Below are positions 47,363-55,484 of a stretch of 64,000 bases of DNA, piece by piece. The stretch is taken from positions 1 to 64,000 of the forward strand of contig NZ_QGGG01000009.1 of NCBI RefSeq assembly GCF_003148475.1. The letters run 5' to 3'. Every line of letters starts with the position of its first letter. Position 1 is the stretch's first letter. The translations under genes and the position numbers were made by a program. Below the pieces are notes generated by a model, which worked only from the letters and a program-made list of their open reading frames with translations, made no database searches and was not told the origin of the DNA. This DNA comes from Pseudaminobacter salicylatoxidans. GTDB lineage: Bacteria; Pseudomonadota; Alphaproteobacteria; Rhizobiales; Rhizobiaceae.

Positions 47363-48844
47363 ATGAACACTTTTTCGCGCCGCGGCTTCCTCGCGGCATC
47401 CGCCGCAACACTATCCGCTGCTGCGGTTCCTTCGCTTCTGCTTCCTGCCCGCCCCGCCCGCGCGGCCGGTCACAAGGTCATCACCGCTGGCAAACGTGTC
47501 ATCGAGGTCAAGGGCCGTGCTGCCAATGTCTTCGGCCTCACCCAGGCGGACGGAAGTTCCGGCCTCGTCATGACGGCGGGGGACAATTTCCGTGTCCGGC
47601 TCGACAACCGGATCGGCGAGCCGACAGTTATCCACTGGCACGGCCTGACCCCACCCTGGCAGCAGGACGGCGTTGACGGCATCTCGCAAGAGCCGATCCC
47701 CGACGGTGACAGCTACGACTACGACTTTCCGGTCGCCCGTCCCGGCACCTTCTGGATGCATTCGCATTTCGGCCTGCAGGAGCAGCATCTGCTTGCCGCC
47801 CCGCTGATCGTCCATGATCCGGCAGATGCCGGCAGCGACGTGCAGGAAATCGTGGTGCTGTTCCACGACTTCACCTTCCGCGATCCCGCCGAAATCCTGG
47901 CCGAACTCAAGGACGGCGGCCACGACATGCAGGCAATGCAAATGTCCGGCATGTCGATGGGCGCCGGCCAGATGGACCATGGCAGCATGGGCCATGGCGG
48001 TATGGACATGGGCGGAATGCAGATGGGCGGCATGGTCCATCTGCAGGACGTGCAATATGACGCCCTGCTTGCCAATGACCGCACGCTCGACGACCCGGAG
48101 GTCTTTGCGGTCGAGCCCGGCGGTCGTGTCCGTCTGCGGCTGATCAACGGTGCGGCCAGCACCAATATGTGGGTAGACCTTGGCCAACTGCCGGGCAAAC
48201 TGATCGCCGTCGACGGTTTGCCGGTCGAGCCGCTCGTGGGATCGCGCTTCGAATTCGCCGTCGCCCAGCGCCTCGACATTCTGCTCGAACTGCCGAAGGA
48301 GACTTCGGCATGGCCCGTCTTCGCTGTGCAGGAGGGCGGGCGCATGCGTACCGGTGTCGTGCTTGCGGCCAAGGGGGCCGCGGTCGGCAAGCACGACGGC
48401 ATGGCCAGCGAGGACTTCCCGACCGTCGGCATCGAACTCGAGCAGAAGCTGCGTGCGACCGAGCCGCTTACGGAGAAAGCGGCCACGCGCGAGCACACCA
48501 TGATGCTGGGTGAGGGGCCAAACTATGCCTGGACGCTCGACGGCGTGTTGCACGGCTCCGACACGCCGCTGGCCGTGAAGAGCGGCGATCGCTTCGAACT
48601 GACCTTCATGAACCACACCACCATGTCGCACCCGATGCATCTGCACGGCCACCACTTTCAGGTGGTGGCAATCAACGGCCGGCGCTTTGCCGGAGCCATG
48701 CGCGACACCGTGCTGGTGCCTGCCCATATGGGCAGGGTGACCATCGCCTTCGACGCCGACAATTTCGGCAGATGGGCGCTTCACTGTCACCACCTTTACC
48801 ACATGGCCGGAGGTATGATGACGTCGATGGCCTACCAGGCCTGA
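47363..48844 (+). CDS. multicopper oxidase (CueO/CopA-like)
   Basis: A 493-residue periplasmic enzyme with a Tat signal (SRRGFLAASAATLSAAAVPS). All four copper-binding boxes are present: HWHG at residues 91-94, HSH at 133-135, HPMHLHGHHF at 423-432, and HCHHLYHMAGGM at 474-485, whose Met is the axial type-1 ligand. It has a Met/His/Gly-rich insert (about 187-227, e.g. MSGMSMGAGQMDHGSMGHGG), as in copper-resistance oxidases where such loops gather Cu(I). It probably oxidises Cu(I) to protect the periplasm. GGAGA precedes the ATG. Confidence 0.93.
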   Translation: MNTFSRRGFLAASAATLSAAAVPSLLLPARPARAAGHKVITAGKRVIEVKGRAANVFGLTQADGSSGLVMTAGDNFRVRLDNRIGEPTVIHWHGLTPPWQQDGVDGISQEPIPDGDSYDYDFPVARPGTFWMHSHFGLQEQHLLAAPLIVHDPADAGSDVQEIVVLFHDFTFRDPAEILAELKDGGHDMQAMQMSGMSMGAGQMDHGSMGHGGMDMGGMQMGGMVHLQDVQYDALLANDRTLDDPEVFAVEPGGRVRLRLINGAASTNMWVDLGQLPGKLIAVDGLPVEPLVGSRFEFAVAQRLDILLELPKETSAWPVFAVQEGGRMRTGVVLAAKGAAVGKHDGMASEDFPTVGIELEQKLRATEPLTEKAATREHTMMLGEGPNYAWTLDGVLHGSDTPLAVKSGDRFELTFMNHTTMSHPMHLHGHHFQVVAINGRRFAGAMRDTVLVPAHMGRVTIAFDADNFGRWALHCHHLYHMAGGMMTSMAYQA

Positions 48845-48850
48845 CGCGAT

Positions 48851-48880
48851 ACGCCCCGGTGGCTGACACTGCCGGGGCGT
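48851..48880 (+). terminator. hairpin after the copper oxidase
   Basis: ACGCCCCGG and CCGGGGCGT with a 12-base loop, starting 7 bases after the stop; no T tract. Confidence 0.6.
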
Positions 48881-48999
48881 GTCCAGAGATACATGGCCAA
48901 GCAGTTGCGCATTGATGCGAGACGGGATTCGGGTGAAGGCGATGCGCGCAGCCATTCATCGCTTCCTTGCAGCTATGGAATGAACCGAAGCAGCGGGCT

Positions 49000-49215
49000 C
49001 TAGGGTGCGCTTTGCGCCCGATGATGGGCAACCAGAGCGTTGGCGTGTCCGTGGCCCAGGCCGTGCTCCTCCTTGAGAAGCTGGACCATTTCCATGTGCT
49101 TTTTGCTATTCAATGCTTCGAGGATATCCAGCCAATGGCTTATCGGCTTGCCGTACTTTTTCTCGATGGAGGGAAAGTACGACTTTGGGCCTTTGATTGC
49201 ATTGCCTTGCGACAT
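49000..49215 (-). CDS. DUF4287 domain protein
   Basis: A 71-residue protein, MSQGNAIKGPKSYFPSIEKK, continuing KPISHWLDILEALNSKKHME and LKEEHGLGHGHANALVAHHR. This is the complete DUF4287 domain, a small helical fold of unknown role seen in many soil bacteria. The ATG at 49215 with GGAGGAG is preferred over one 15 codons upstream that would overlap the OmpA stop. Confidence 0.85.
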   Translation of the reverse strand: MSQGNAIKGPKSYFPSIEKKYGKPISHWLDILEALNSKKHMEMVQLLKEEHGLGHGHANALVAHHRAQSAP

Positions 49216-49256
49216 GGTCGCTCCTCCATGGGTCTCTCTGAAAAGGCTGGCCGCCT

Positions 49257-49850
49257 TCATTGGGTCCTGGGCAGTACGAACTCGACGCGCCGGTTCAATG
49301 CGCGTCCTTCCGGGTTGTCCGATCCGCTGTTACTCTCGTTCGGCGCAACCGGCCGGCTGCTGCCCAAGCCGACGACCCTCAGCTTTTCCCTGTCGGCGCC
49401 ATGCGCCACGAGCCATGTGGCGACAGCTTTCGCCCGGCGCAGGGAAAGGGTCCGGTTGTAGCTATCCGAACCCCTGGAATCGGTGTGGCCCTCGATGACC
49501 GTTTTGCCGACGGGGATCGATGCGATGAGGCGAGCGATCTCCTTGAGTGTCGGTTCCGCGGCTGTTCGAATGTCCGCCTTGTCGAAATCGAACAGCACAT
49601 CACCCGTCATCGAGACCCTGACGACGTTATCTTCCTGATGCACCGTCAGATCGCTCCGATTGGAGGCAAGGTCCTCGATGCGGGCAGACAGCGCCGAAAC
49701 CGTGGAATCCAGATCTTGCGGAAGACCTTTCAAGTTCAGGATTGTTGCCTTGAGGTCCCTGACCTCGCATTTGTATTCCGACGCTTCGGCGCTCGCATGG
49801 CCTGTCGAAAACAAGACCGCAAGAGCCGCCATTCTCGCGAACTTGCTCAT
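49257..49850 (-). CDS. OmpA-family peptidoglycan-binding protein
   Basis: A 197-residue exported protein: signal peptide to about residue 22, a short helical coiled-coil region (TVSALSARIEDLASNRSDLT), then an OmpA C-terminal domain (DVLFDFDKADIRTAAEPTLK, TVIEGHTDSRGSDSYNRTLS, LRRAKAVATWLVAHGADREK, NRRVEFVL). The conserved Asp and Arg for binding diaminopimelate are present. It lacks a membrane barrel. Its start overlaps the stop of the upstream secreted protein by 4 bases, so the two are coupled. Confidence 0.9.
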   Translation of the reverse strand: MSKFARMAALAVLFSTGHASAEASEYKCEVRDLKATILNLKGLPQDLDSTVSALSARIEDLASNRSDLTVHQEDNVVRVSMTGDVLFDFDKADIRTAAEPTLKEIARLIASIPVGKTVIEGHTDSRGSDSYNRTLSLRRAKAVATWLVAHGADREKLRVVGLGSSRPVAPNESNSGSDNPEGRALNRRVEFVLPRTQ

Positions 49851-50347
49851 GGCTGTTTGTCGGCAATCGGAATGGCATCGATCGTCTCGACACCGTGGAT
49901 GGTCAGGGAGACTTCCGTAATGTCCTTGGGCGGTGCGGGAAATCTTCCATACCAGGTGCCCGACACCGTTGAGTCCCTGGTGTTGCGAATGGAAAGCTGC
50001 GGGCTTGCCAGTGGCGTGTCCTGGCTGTCTCTCAGCAGAAGGTATTTTTTGTCACCTGCAAGCACGTAGAAGCTGTTTTCGTAATCCTTCTCGGTGATCT
50101 GGGCATAGATCGATTCCATCTTGTCCGGTACGAGGGGTGCAAATCGAATCTTGATCGTGAGGATATCTCCCTTGCGGGTTGCCTCGATGACTTGCGCTTC
50201 CGCCGCACCGCTATTGGTTATCCCGGTTGCCAATGGCGGCTTGGAGGTGGCCAATGCCTGGGATCGAGCTGCAGTGACGCCGGTAGCGCTACCGATCGCC
50301 AGGGCGAGACAGGCGGCGATACGCAAATTGGATCTGTTTGAACACAT
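49847..50347 (-). CDS. secreted protein of unknown function, partner of OmpA-family gene
   Basis: A 166-residue protein with an N-terminal signal (LRIAACLALAIGSATGVTA, cut near residue 27) and a beta-rich mature part (EAQVIEATRKGDILTIKIRF, VLAGDKKYLLLRDSQDTPLA, STVSGTWYGRFPAPPKDITE). The pattern of alternating strands and a C-terminal LTIHGVE suggests an Ig-like fold. It is first in the pair with the OmpA-like gene; operon coupling suggests a shared envelope role. No family is recognised. Confidence 0.65.
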   Translation of the reverse strand: MCSNRSNLRIAACLALAIGSATGVTAARSQALATSKPPLATGITNSGAAEAQVIEATRKGDILTIKIRFAPLVPDKMESIYAQITEKDYENSFYVLAGDKKYLLLRDSQDTPLASPQLSIRNTRDSTVSGTWYGRFPAPPKDITEVSLTIHGVETIDAIPIADKQP

Positions 50348-50388
50348 TCGCGGTTCTCTCCTGTTGAAATATCATGATGTGGATGGGG

Positions 50389-51057
50389 CTATGGGTGAGG
50401 CGGGATCGCGCCCGGCGTTACGGAGGCCCTTCCTTCCGAAGGATGCATTTCCGCTTCCAGAAAGGAAGAAAGCATCTCCTTTTGTCGCTCCAGGAAGCGT
50501 TTGTCGGGCGCGATCACGTTGTAGAATACATAGCCGCGCAGGGTGGCGAGGGTGAAATGCATGAGGTCGGCGCGCTTGCTTGGATCGGGAATGCGCTGAC
50601 CGAAGACATTGCTCCAGAGCCGTTCCAGAATAGCCTGCGACTGGATGCGGTGCTGCATGACCAGTGCATGCAAATGCGCGTCCGCGCGCGTCCCCATCAC
50701 GATTTCCCATATCGCCATGTAGCGAGGGCCGGAATAGATCTCGCGCAGCAGCTCGATGAATGTCTGCCAGTCCGCCTTGGCATCTGCGTCATTCGCGAAC
50801 GCCTCGAGCTGGGTTCGAACTTCCTCGAACTGGTAGTCGGCCAGCGCCAGGACGAGCTCTTCGCGCGACGCAAAATGGTGCTGCAGCGCGCCGGACGTCA
50901 GGCCCGCCCTGCGTGTGATCTCGTTCGTAGTGGTGCGCGCATAACCAAGCTCGATCAGCGCGGACATCATCCCTTCGAGCAGGGCTTTTCTCGTTTCCTC
51001 GCGCCGCTCCTGTTGCGTACGGCGCCGCGCGCGCAACTGCTGTGGGGTTTTGTGCAT
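50389..51057 (-). CDS. TetR family regulator
   Basis: A 222-residue regulator. After a basic leader (QLRARRRTQQERREETRKAL) the helix-turn-helix is ELGYARTTTNEITRRAGLTS with GALQHHFASREELVLALADY. The C-terminal part is all-helical. A perfect 13-bp inverted repeat lies 19 bases before its ATG, which strongly suggests autorepression. The secreted protein and OmpA gene follow it on the same strand after 41 bases and could be under the same control. Confidence 0.9.
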   Translation of the reverse strand: MHKTPQQLRARRRTQQERREETRKALLEGMMSALIELGYARTTTNEITRRAGLTSGALQHHFASREELVLALADYQFEEVRTQLEAFANDADAKADWQTFIELLREIYSGPRYMAIWEIVMGTRADAHLHALVMQHRIQSQAILERLWSNVFGQRIPDPSKRADLMHFTLATLRGYVFYNVIAPDKRFLERQKEMLSSFLEAEMHPSEGRASVTPGAIPPHP

Positions 51058-51075
51058 ATGCGTTCCCGACGTTCA

Positions 51076-51105
51076 CATAAAACATCATAATCATGATGTT
51101 TTATG
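51076..51105. promoter_or_regulatory. perfect TetR operator candidate
   Basis: CATAAAACATCAT, loop AATC, ATGATGTTTTATG: 13-bp arms without mismatch, 19 bases upstream of the TetR start at 51057. Size and symmetry are typical for a TetR dimer-of-dimers site. Confidence 0.75.
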
Positions 51106-51256
51106 TTGCAAGCGGTTTTGAATGAAGCAAAGCCATCGAAGAAGGGTGGGAAAAGCGGGGAGGCATCGCTGTGCATGAGTTGCGCCTGCACCCCGTCACG
51201 CCGTGCGCTGATCGCTTCTGCGACAGGTCATGAGCTTCAGGAACGCGGCCCCGCCC

Positions 51257-51907
51257 TCAATCGAGCGTGGCTGGGATATTATGCAGCTGCGATGCCGAAT
51301 TGCCCGCCAGCTCCCGCAATGCCATGCGCTTGTAGATCTCGACGAGGCGGTCGCCTTCGGCGCGATCGACGGATATAGCCAACCGCATCGTCGCCTCGCC
51401 CAACTGCCAGATAAGAAACGCCGTCGAGGCGAGTTCGTCCGGCTTCGCCTCCGGACGGAAGCGTCGCCAGACAGTCGCAACGGCGTCAGCGCAGGCGCGG
51501 CTGTCGGCAAGCTCGAGTTCCCGCAACGTCGTGTCGACCTGCGTGCCCGACCAGATGTCGCGCATCACCGGCTCCGCCAGGCAAATCGAATAATAGGTGT
51601 CGACAAGTCCGGCAAAGGCCGTGAGGAAGCCTGGTTCGTCGCGAACCCTGGCGAGCTCGGCATCGATGCAGGCGCGGTTGTCGGCCGTGAAGCGCTCGGC
51701 CAGGGCGCGGATGATGGCGCTCTTATCGGGAAAGAACTGATACAGCGAGCCGATCGACACGCCGGCGCGTTCGGCCACCTCTCCCATCTTCATTGCGTCG
51801 CTGCCGCGCTCGGCGATCAGGCCGCGTGCTGCCGTCAGCATGCGCTCGACGCGCTCGCGGCTGCGCTGCTGCGTGGGTTCTTTACGGGTCGTGTACGGCG
51901 CTGCCAT
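51257..51907 (-). CDS. TetR family regulator
   Basis: A 216-residue regulator with the N-terminal helix-turn-helix (RMLTAARGLIAERGSDAMKM, EVAERAGVSIGSLYQFFPDK). A C-terminal domain of the TetR_C type follows (DTYYSICLAEPVMRDIWSGT). It is divergent from the NmrA-like gene at 52008. Three copies of one palindrome lie in the 100 bases between them, so it probably represses itself and the NmrA-DUF1772 unit. Confidence 0.92.
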   Translation of the reverse strand: MAAPYTTRKEPTQQRSRERVERMLTAARGLIAERGSDAMKMGEVAERAGVSIGSLYQFFPDKSAIIRALAERFTADNRACIDAELARVRDEPGFLTAFAGLVDTYYSICLAEPVMRDIWSGTQVDTTLRELELADSRACADAVATVWRRFRPEAKPDELASTAFLIWQLGEATMRLAISVDRAEGDRLVEIYKRMALRELAGNSASQLHNIPATLD

Positions 51908-51911
51908 GCGA

Positions 51912-51993
51912 AATATGAATATCTCTCACATTTTTCTTGACAGGCAGAATATGACGATCTATCACATTCTGCAATATGAGAGTTCCTCATATT
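51912..51993. promoter_or_regulatory. three tandem TetR operators
   Basis: The pattern AATATGA-N7-TCA[C/T]ATT occurs three times: 51912-51932, 51948-51968 and 51973-51993. The third is a perfect palindrome. They fill the gap between the divergent TetR (start 51907) and NmrA-like (start 52008) genes. Confidence 0.8.
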
Positions 51994-52007
51994 TAGGGGG
52001 AGAGACA

Positions 52008-52844
52008 ATGACGCAAGACCCCAGGAAGCCAATTCTCGTTCTCGGCGGCACCGGCAAGACCGGACGGCGCATCGTGGAGCGGCTGGCCGCACGCGGCCAG
52101 CCCGTACGCATCGGCTCGCGATCGGCAAAGCCGGCTTTCGATTGGGGCGACCGGTCCTCGTGGCCGGCCGCGCTGGATGGCGTGCGGGCCGTCTATATCA
52201 GCTATTATCCCGATCTCACGGTGCCCGGCGCGAAGGATGTCATCGAAACATTGGCGAAGCTTGCGCTCGATATGGGCATTCGCCGGCTCGTCTTCTTGTC
52301 GGGCCGCGGCGAAGAGGCTGCCCAGGAAACGGAGGAAGCGCTGAAGGCCATCGGCGCGGAGCTGACGATCATCCGCTCGAGCTGGTTCATGCAGAACTTC
52401 TCCGAAGCTGCGCTGCTCGACCCCATCCTTGCAGGCGAGATGGCGCTGCCGGTGGGCGAGGTGCGCGAGCCATTCGTTGATGCCAACGACATAGCAGACG
52501 TCGCAGCGGCCGCGTTGACCGACGACCGCCATATCGGCCAGCTCTACGAGGTGACCGGTCCACGTCTGCTCACCTTCGCTGAAGCAGCCGGCGAAATCGC
52601 GGCCACCACGGGACGTCCGGTGCAGTACGTGCGGATCTCGTCGGAGGAGTTCCGCGCCGGCCTCGCCGCGGCCGGCCTGCCGGAGAACCTCGTCCTGCTG
52701 CTCGACGAATTGTTCACCCACGTCCTCGACGGCCGCAACGAATATCTTGCCGACGGCGTCCAGCGCGCGCTTGGTCGCCCTGCGCGCGACTTCTCCGCCT
52801 ATGTGCGCGAGGCGGCGGCAAGCGGCATCTGGAATCCGGCGTAG
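52008..52844 (+). CDS. NmrA-like NAD(P)-binding protein
   Basis: A 278-residue atypical short-chain dehydrogenase: N-terminal nucleotide loop ILVLGGTGKTGRRIVERLAA (about residues 9-28), central VFLSGRGEEAAQETEEALKA and IIRSSWFMQNFSEAAL, the usual NmrA/QOR2-like layout. Such proteins sense redox state or reduce quinones and small carbonyls with NADPH. GGGGAGAG precedes the start. It is followed after 47 bases by a DUF1772 membrane protein. Confidence 0.9.
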   Translation: MTQDPRKPILVLGGTGKTGRRIVERLAARGQPVRIGSRSAKPAFDWGDRSSWPAALDGVRAVYISYYPDLTVPGAKDVIETLAKLALDMGIRRLVFLSGRGEEAAQETEEALKAIGAELTIIRSSWFMQNFSEAALLDPILAGEMALPVGEVREPFVDANDIADVAAAALTDDRHIGQLYEVTGPRLLTFAEAAGEIAATTGRPVQYVRISSEEFRAGLAAAGLPENLVLLLDELFTHVLDGRNEYLADGVQRALGRPARDFSAYVREAAASGIWNPA

Positions 52845-52891
52845 CCCGCGTGACGCGCCCCTCGTTTCGTCAATCCCGATGGAGGCAACCC

Positions 52892-53368
52892 ATGCTCCCG
52901 AAGCTCGTTCCCGCGATCACCTTGTTGGCCCTGCTGGGCAGCGGGCTGATGGCGGGCCTGTTCTTCGCCTATTCGAATTCGGTGATGCCGGCGCTGGCGA
53001 AGATGCCAGGCCCGCAAGGCATGACGGCGATGAACCACATCAATGTGGTTATTCAGAATCCGTTCTTCCTGTCGATCTTCACGGGCACGGCGGTGCTTGC
53101 CCTGCTGCTGGTCGTCGCCGCGCTGCTGGGCGGGACGGCCAGGCCCGCCTGGATACTGACAGGTGCGCTGCTCTACCTCGTCGGCAACATCGCCGTCACC
53201 TTCGCTATCAACGTGCCGATGAACGACGCTCTGGCCGCCGCCGGCTCGGACGCATCAGGCAGCGCGGCGATCTGGGCGACGTTTCTCGACCGCTGGGTGT
53301 TCTGGAACCATGTGCGGGCAGTGGCTTGCACCGGAGCGCTGGCAGCCTTCGCCATGGCGACCAGCTAG
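52892..53368 (+). CDS. DUF1772 membrane protein (anthrone oxygenase-like)
   Basis: A 158-residue protein with four membrane segments, MLPKLVPAITLLALLGSGLM, with FFAYSNSVMPALAKMPGPQG and AINVPMNDALA near FWNHVRAVACTGALAA, the marks of the DUF1772/anthrone oxygenase family. In fungi members oxidise anthrones; the bacterial role is unknown. The ATG follows GGAGG. It is likely co-transcribed with the NmrA-like gene, which would pair a membrane oxygenase with an NAD(P) protein. Confidence 0.88.
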   Translation: MLPKLVPAITLLALLGSGLMAGLFFAYSNSVMPALAKMPGPQGMTAMNHINVVIQNPFFLSIFTGTAVLALLLVVAALLGGTARPAWILTGALLYLVGNIAVTFAINVPMNDALAAAGSDASGSAAIWATFLDRWVFWNHVRAVACTGALAAFAMATS

Positions 53369-53460
53369 CAGGGGCGAACCGGGAAAACGCCGCGCAAAAT
53401 CGCTTAGTGCCGCAGTTCTTTCATTGGAGCGACGCAATGCCCGGAACGATCTTTGCGTGC

Positions 53461-54030
53461 CTACCGGTCGGTCCTGGACTTCGTCGCCAAGACCTGGCCC
53501 TGGGTATCATTTTCAATGCCGACAAGCAGTTTTCTCAGCAGGTCGGCAAGCGCGCCGCGCTCCTTCGCATTCAAGGCCTGAAGGAACGCGGATTCGTTCG
53601 CCACATGCGCGCGACAGGCTTCCTCAACGCGCGAGATGCCGGCCTCGGTCAAGGCCACAAGCATGCTGCGTCCATCCTCCTGCGACTTTTCCCGTTGCAC
53701 CAGCCCGGCCTTTTCGAGCCGGTCCAGCCGGTGGGTAAGACCGCCCGAGGAAATCATCAGCGACGTGTATATCTGCGTCGGAGTCAGGCGATAGGGCGGC
53801 CCCGAACGGCGCAGCGTAGCGATCACGTCGAACTCGCCACGATCGAGGCCAAACTTCGCAAATGTCGCCTCCATGCCGGGGCGGAACAGATTTGTCAGGC
53901 GCGACGCCCGCCCCAGAATTCCCATCGGCTCGGTATCGAGATCAGGCAGTTCGCGCGCCCACTGGCCGCGCAGGCGATCGACATGGTCGCCTACCGCCGC
54001 CCCTTCTCGTGTCCTGGCTCCTGCCGTCAT
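53461..54030 (-). CDS. MarR family regulator
   Basis: A 189-residue regulator with a winged helix (ATFAKFGLDRGEFDVIATLR, LTPTQIYTSLMISSGGLTHR, LDRLEKAGLVQREKSQEDGR, MLVALTEAGISRVEEACRAH). The start at 54030 has GCAGGA. An ATG 16 codons upstream is possible. It is divergent from the cupin gene (54189), with an inverted repeat between them. It probably controls the cupin-hydrolase-VOC cluster. Confidence 0.9.
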   Translation of the reverse strand: MTAGARTREGAAVGDHVDRLRGQWARELPDLDTEPMGILGRASRLTNLFRPGMEATFAKFGLDRGEFDVIATLRRSGPPYRLTPTQIYTSLMISSGGLTHRLDRLEKAGLVQREKSQEDGRSMLVALTEAGISRVEEACRAHVANESAFLQALNAKERGALADLLRKLLVGIENDTQGQVLATKSRTDR

Positions 54031-54109
54031 TTCCTGCCCCTTGGCCCGAATATCCGTCACACAGACACCATGTGCCATGGGCGGAATGTCTCGACAAGAA
54101 GATATTTTG

Positions 54110-54152
54110 TCTTGATGCGAAGACAAGCTCGACATATGTCTTCTCGTCAAGA
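54110..54152. promoter_or_regulatory. MarR operator candidate
   Basis: TCTTGATGCGAAGACA (54110-54125), 11 bases, TGTCTTCTCGTCAAGA (54137-54152): 16-base arms matching at 13 positions, in two perfect blocks (TCTTGA and GAAGACA). A further partial copy (AAGATATTTTGTCTTG) overlaps on the left. Confidence 0.7.
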
Positions 54153-54188
54153 TATTTGCGCTGACAGGTTGCGAGGAGGAAAACCGGC

Positions 54189-54524
54189 ATGGTGACGATC
54201 TTGCGTCATCGCGAGCCGAAGCCCGGTGAGAGCCGCACGATGCGTTACGAAGGGCGCGAGACCGGCGGTCCGGTTTCACTGTTCCTCGTCGATGCCGCGC
54301 CGGGACAAGGAGCGGGCCTGCATGTGCATCCCTATCCCGAGACCTGGGTGGTAAAGCGCGGCGAGGCCGAGTTCATCGTTGGAGATGAAACGGCGCGCGC
54401 CGCGCCCGGAGACATCGTCATTGCACCGGCCGGCGTGCCGCATCGCTTCACCAATGTCGGAGAAGACAGGCTCGAACTCGTCTGCATCCATCCCAGCGAC
54501 AGGATCCTCCAGACATTGGTTTGA
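54189..54524 (+). CDS. cupin domain protein
   Basis: A 111-residue single cupin: motif 1 GLHVHPYPETWVVKRGEAEF with the metal-binding His and Glu, motif 2 PAGVPHRFTNVG. It starts after GGAGGAAAA. Small cupins bind a metal and often act as isomerases or dioxygenases, or simply bind small molecules. First gene of a plus-strand trio with an alpha/beta hydrolase and a VOC protein. Confidence 0.9.
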   Translation: MVTILRHREPKPGESRTMRYEGRETGGPVSLFLVDAAPGQGAGLHVHPYPETWVVKRGEAEFIVGDETARAAPGDIVIAPAGVPHRFTNVGEDRLELVCIHPSDRILQTLV

Positions 54525-54585
54525 GCTGCCTGTCCTCGGTTCCGTCGAAGCTGGGTTCTGCCGCACAATAACGAGGAAAGCACCA

Positions 54586-55461
54586 ATGTTGCGCACTGCA
54601 CTCCTTGCCGCCGCTCTGTTTGCAAGCAGCCCGGCGATCGCACAGTCCGACCCGGTTGGCGCGCGCGTCGAAGTCAACGGCATGCGAATGTATTACGAGA
54701 CCTCGGGCGAGGGCGATCCGCTCATCGTCCTGCACGGCGCCTACATGAACATTCGCACGATGGGCGAGATCATTTCCGTTCTCGCCCGGTCCCGGCAGGT
54801 CATCGCCGTCGAAATGCAGGGCCATGGCCGCACGACCGATATCGACAGGCCCATAACCTATCCCAAACTCGCCGACGACGTCGCCGCTTTCATGGATGCC
54901 ATCGGCGTGGAGAAGGCGGACGTCTTCGGCTATTCGATGGGCGCGGCTGTCGGCCTTCAGATGGCAATTCGGCATCCGGAGAAGGTCGACCGGGCGGCCC
55001 TGGCTTCCATCGCCTACGATTTCAAGGGCTGGCATCCCGATTACCGGGCCTTCGTGCCGCAGATCGCCCCTGAGATGTTTTTGGGGACGCCAATGGAAGA
55101 CGCCTATCGCGAACTGGCGGCCGACCCGGAAGGTTTTCCCGCGCTCGTGGACAAGCTTATCGCCCTAGAGCACCAGCCGATGGCCTGGGAGGCAGACGTG
55201 GCTGCGCTGAAAACGCCGATCCTCATCATTCAGGGAGACGCTGACATCGTCGACCATGAACATAGCCTGGCAATGTTCCGGTTGCTCGGCGGCGGAGTGA
55301 TGGGGGACCAGGGCAGGCCCTTGCCGGACTCGCGCCTCGCCATTCTGCCGGGAACCTCGCACACCGCCATCATGGGCCAGACCGAGTTGCTGCGCGCCCT
55401 GATCGAACCTTTCCTCGACGGCGAGACGCCGAAGGGCTGGTTCGAGCCGCAAGCGAAATAA
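54586..55461 (+). CDS. secreted alpha/beta hydrolase
   Basis: A 291-residue hydrolase with a signal peptide (LLAAALFASSPAIAQ, cut after AIA near residue 19). The triad is nucleophile Ser in GYSMGAA, Asp in GDADIVDHE and His in GTSHTAIM, and LHGAYMNIRT forms the oxyanion hole. It has a normal epoxide-hydrolase or esterase-like fold. GAGGAAAG precedes the start. It is in the MarR-controlled unit; the substrate is unknown. Confidence 0.9.
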   Translation: MLRTALLAAALFASSPAIAQSDPVGARVEVNGMRMYYETSGEGDPLIVLHGAYMNIRTMGEIISVLARSRQVIAVEMQGHGRTTDIDRPITYPKLADDVAAFMDAIGVEKADVFGYSMGAAVGLQMAIRHPEKVDRAALASIAYDFKGWHPDYRAFVPQIAPEMFLGTPMEDAYRELAADPEGFPALVDKLIALEHQPMAWEADVAALKTPILIIQGDADIVDHEHSLAMFRLLGGGVMGDQGRPLPDSRLAILPGTSHTAIMGQTELLRALIEPFLDGETPKGWFEPQAK

Positions 55462-55484
55462 CCAGTACCCAAGGGAGAACCGCA

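Noticed and set aside
47411-48955. 514-codon minus-strand frame opposite the multicopper oxidase
   Set aside because: Antisense of a Met/His-rich gene; composition artefact.
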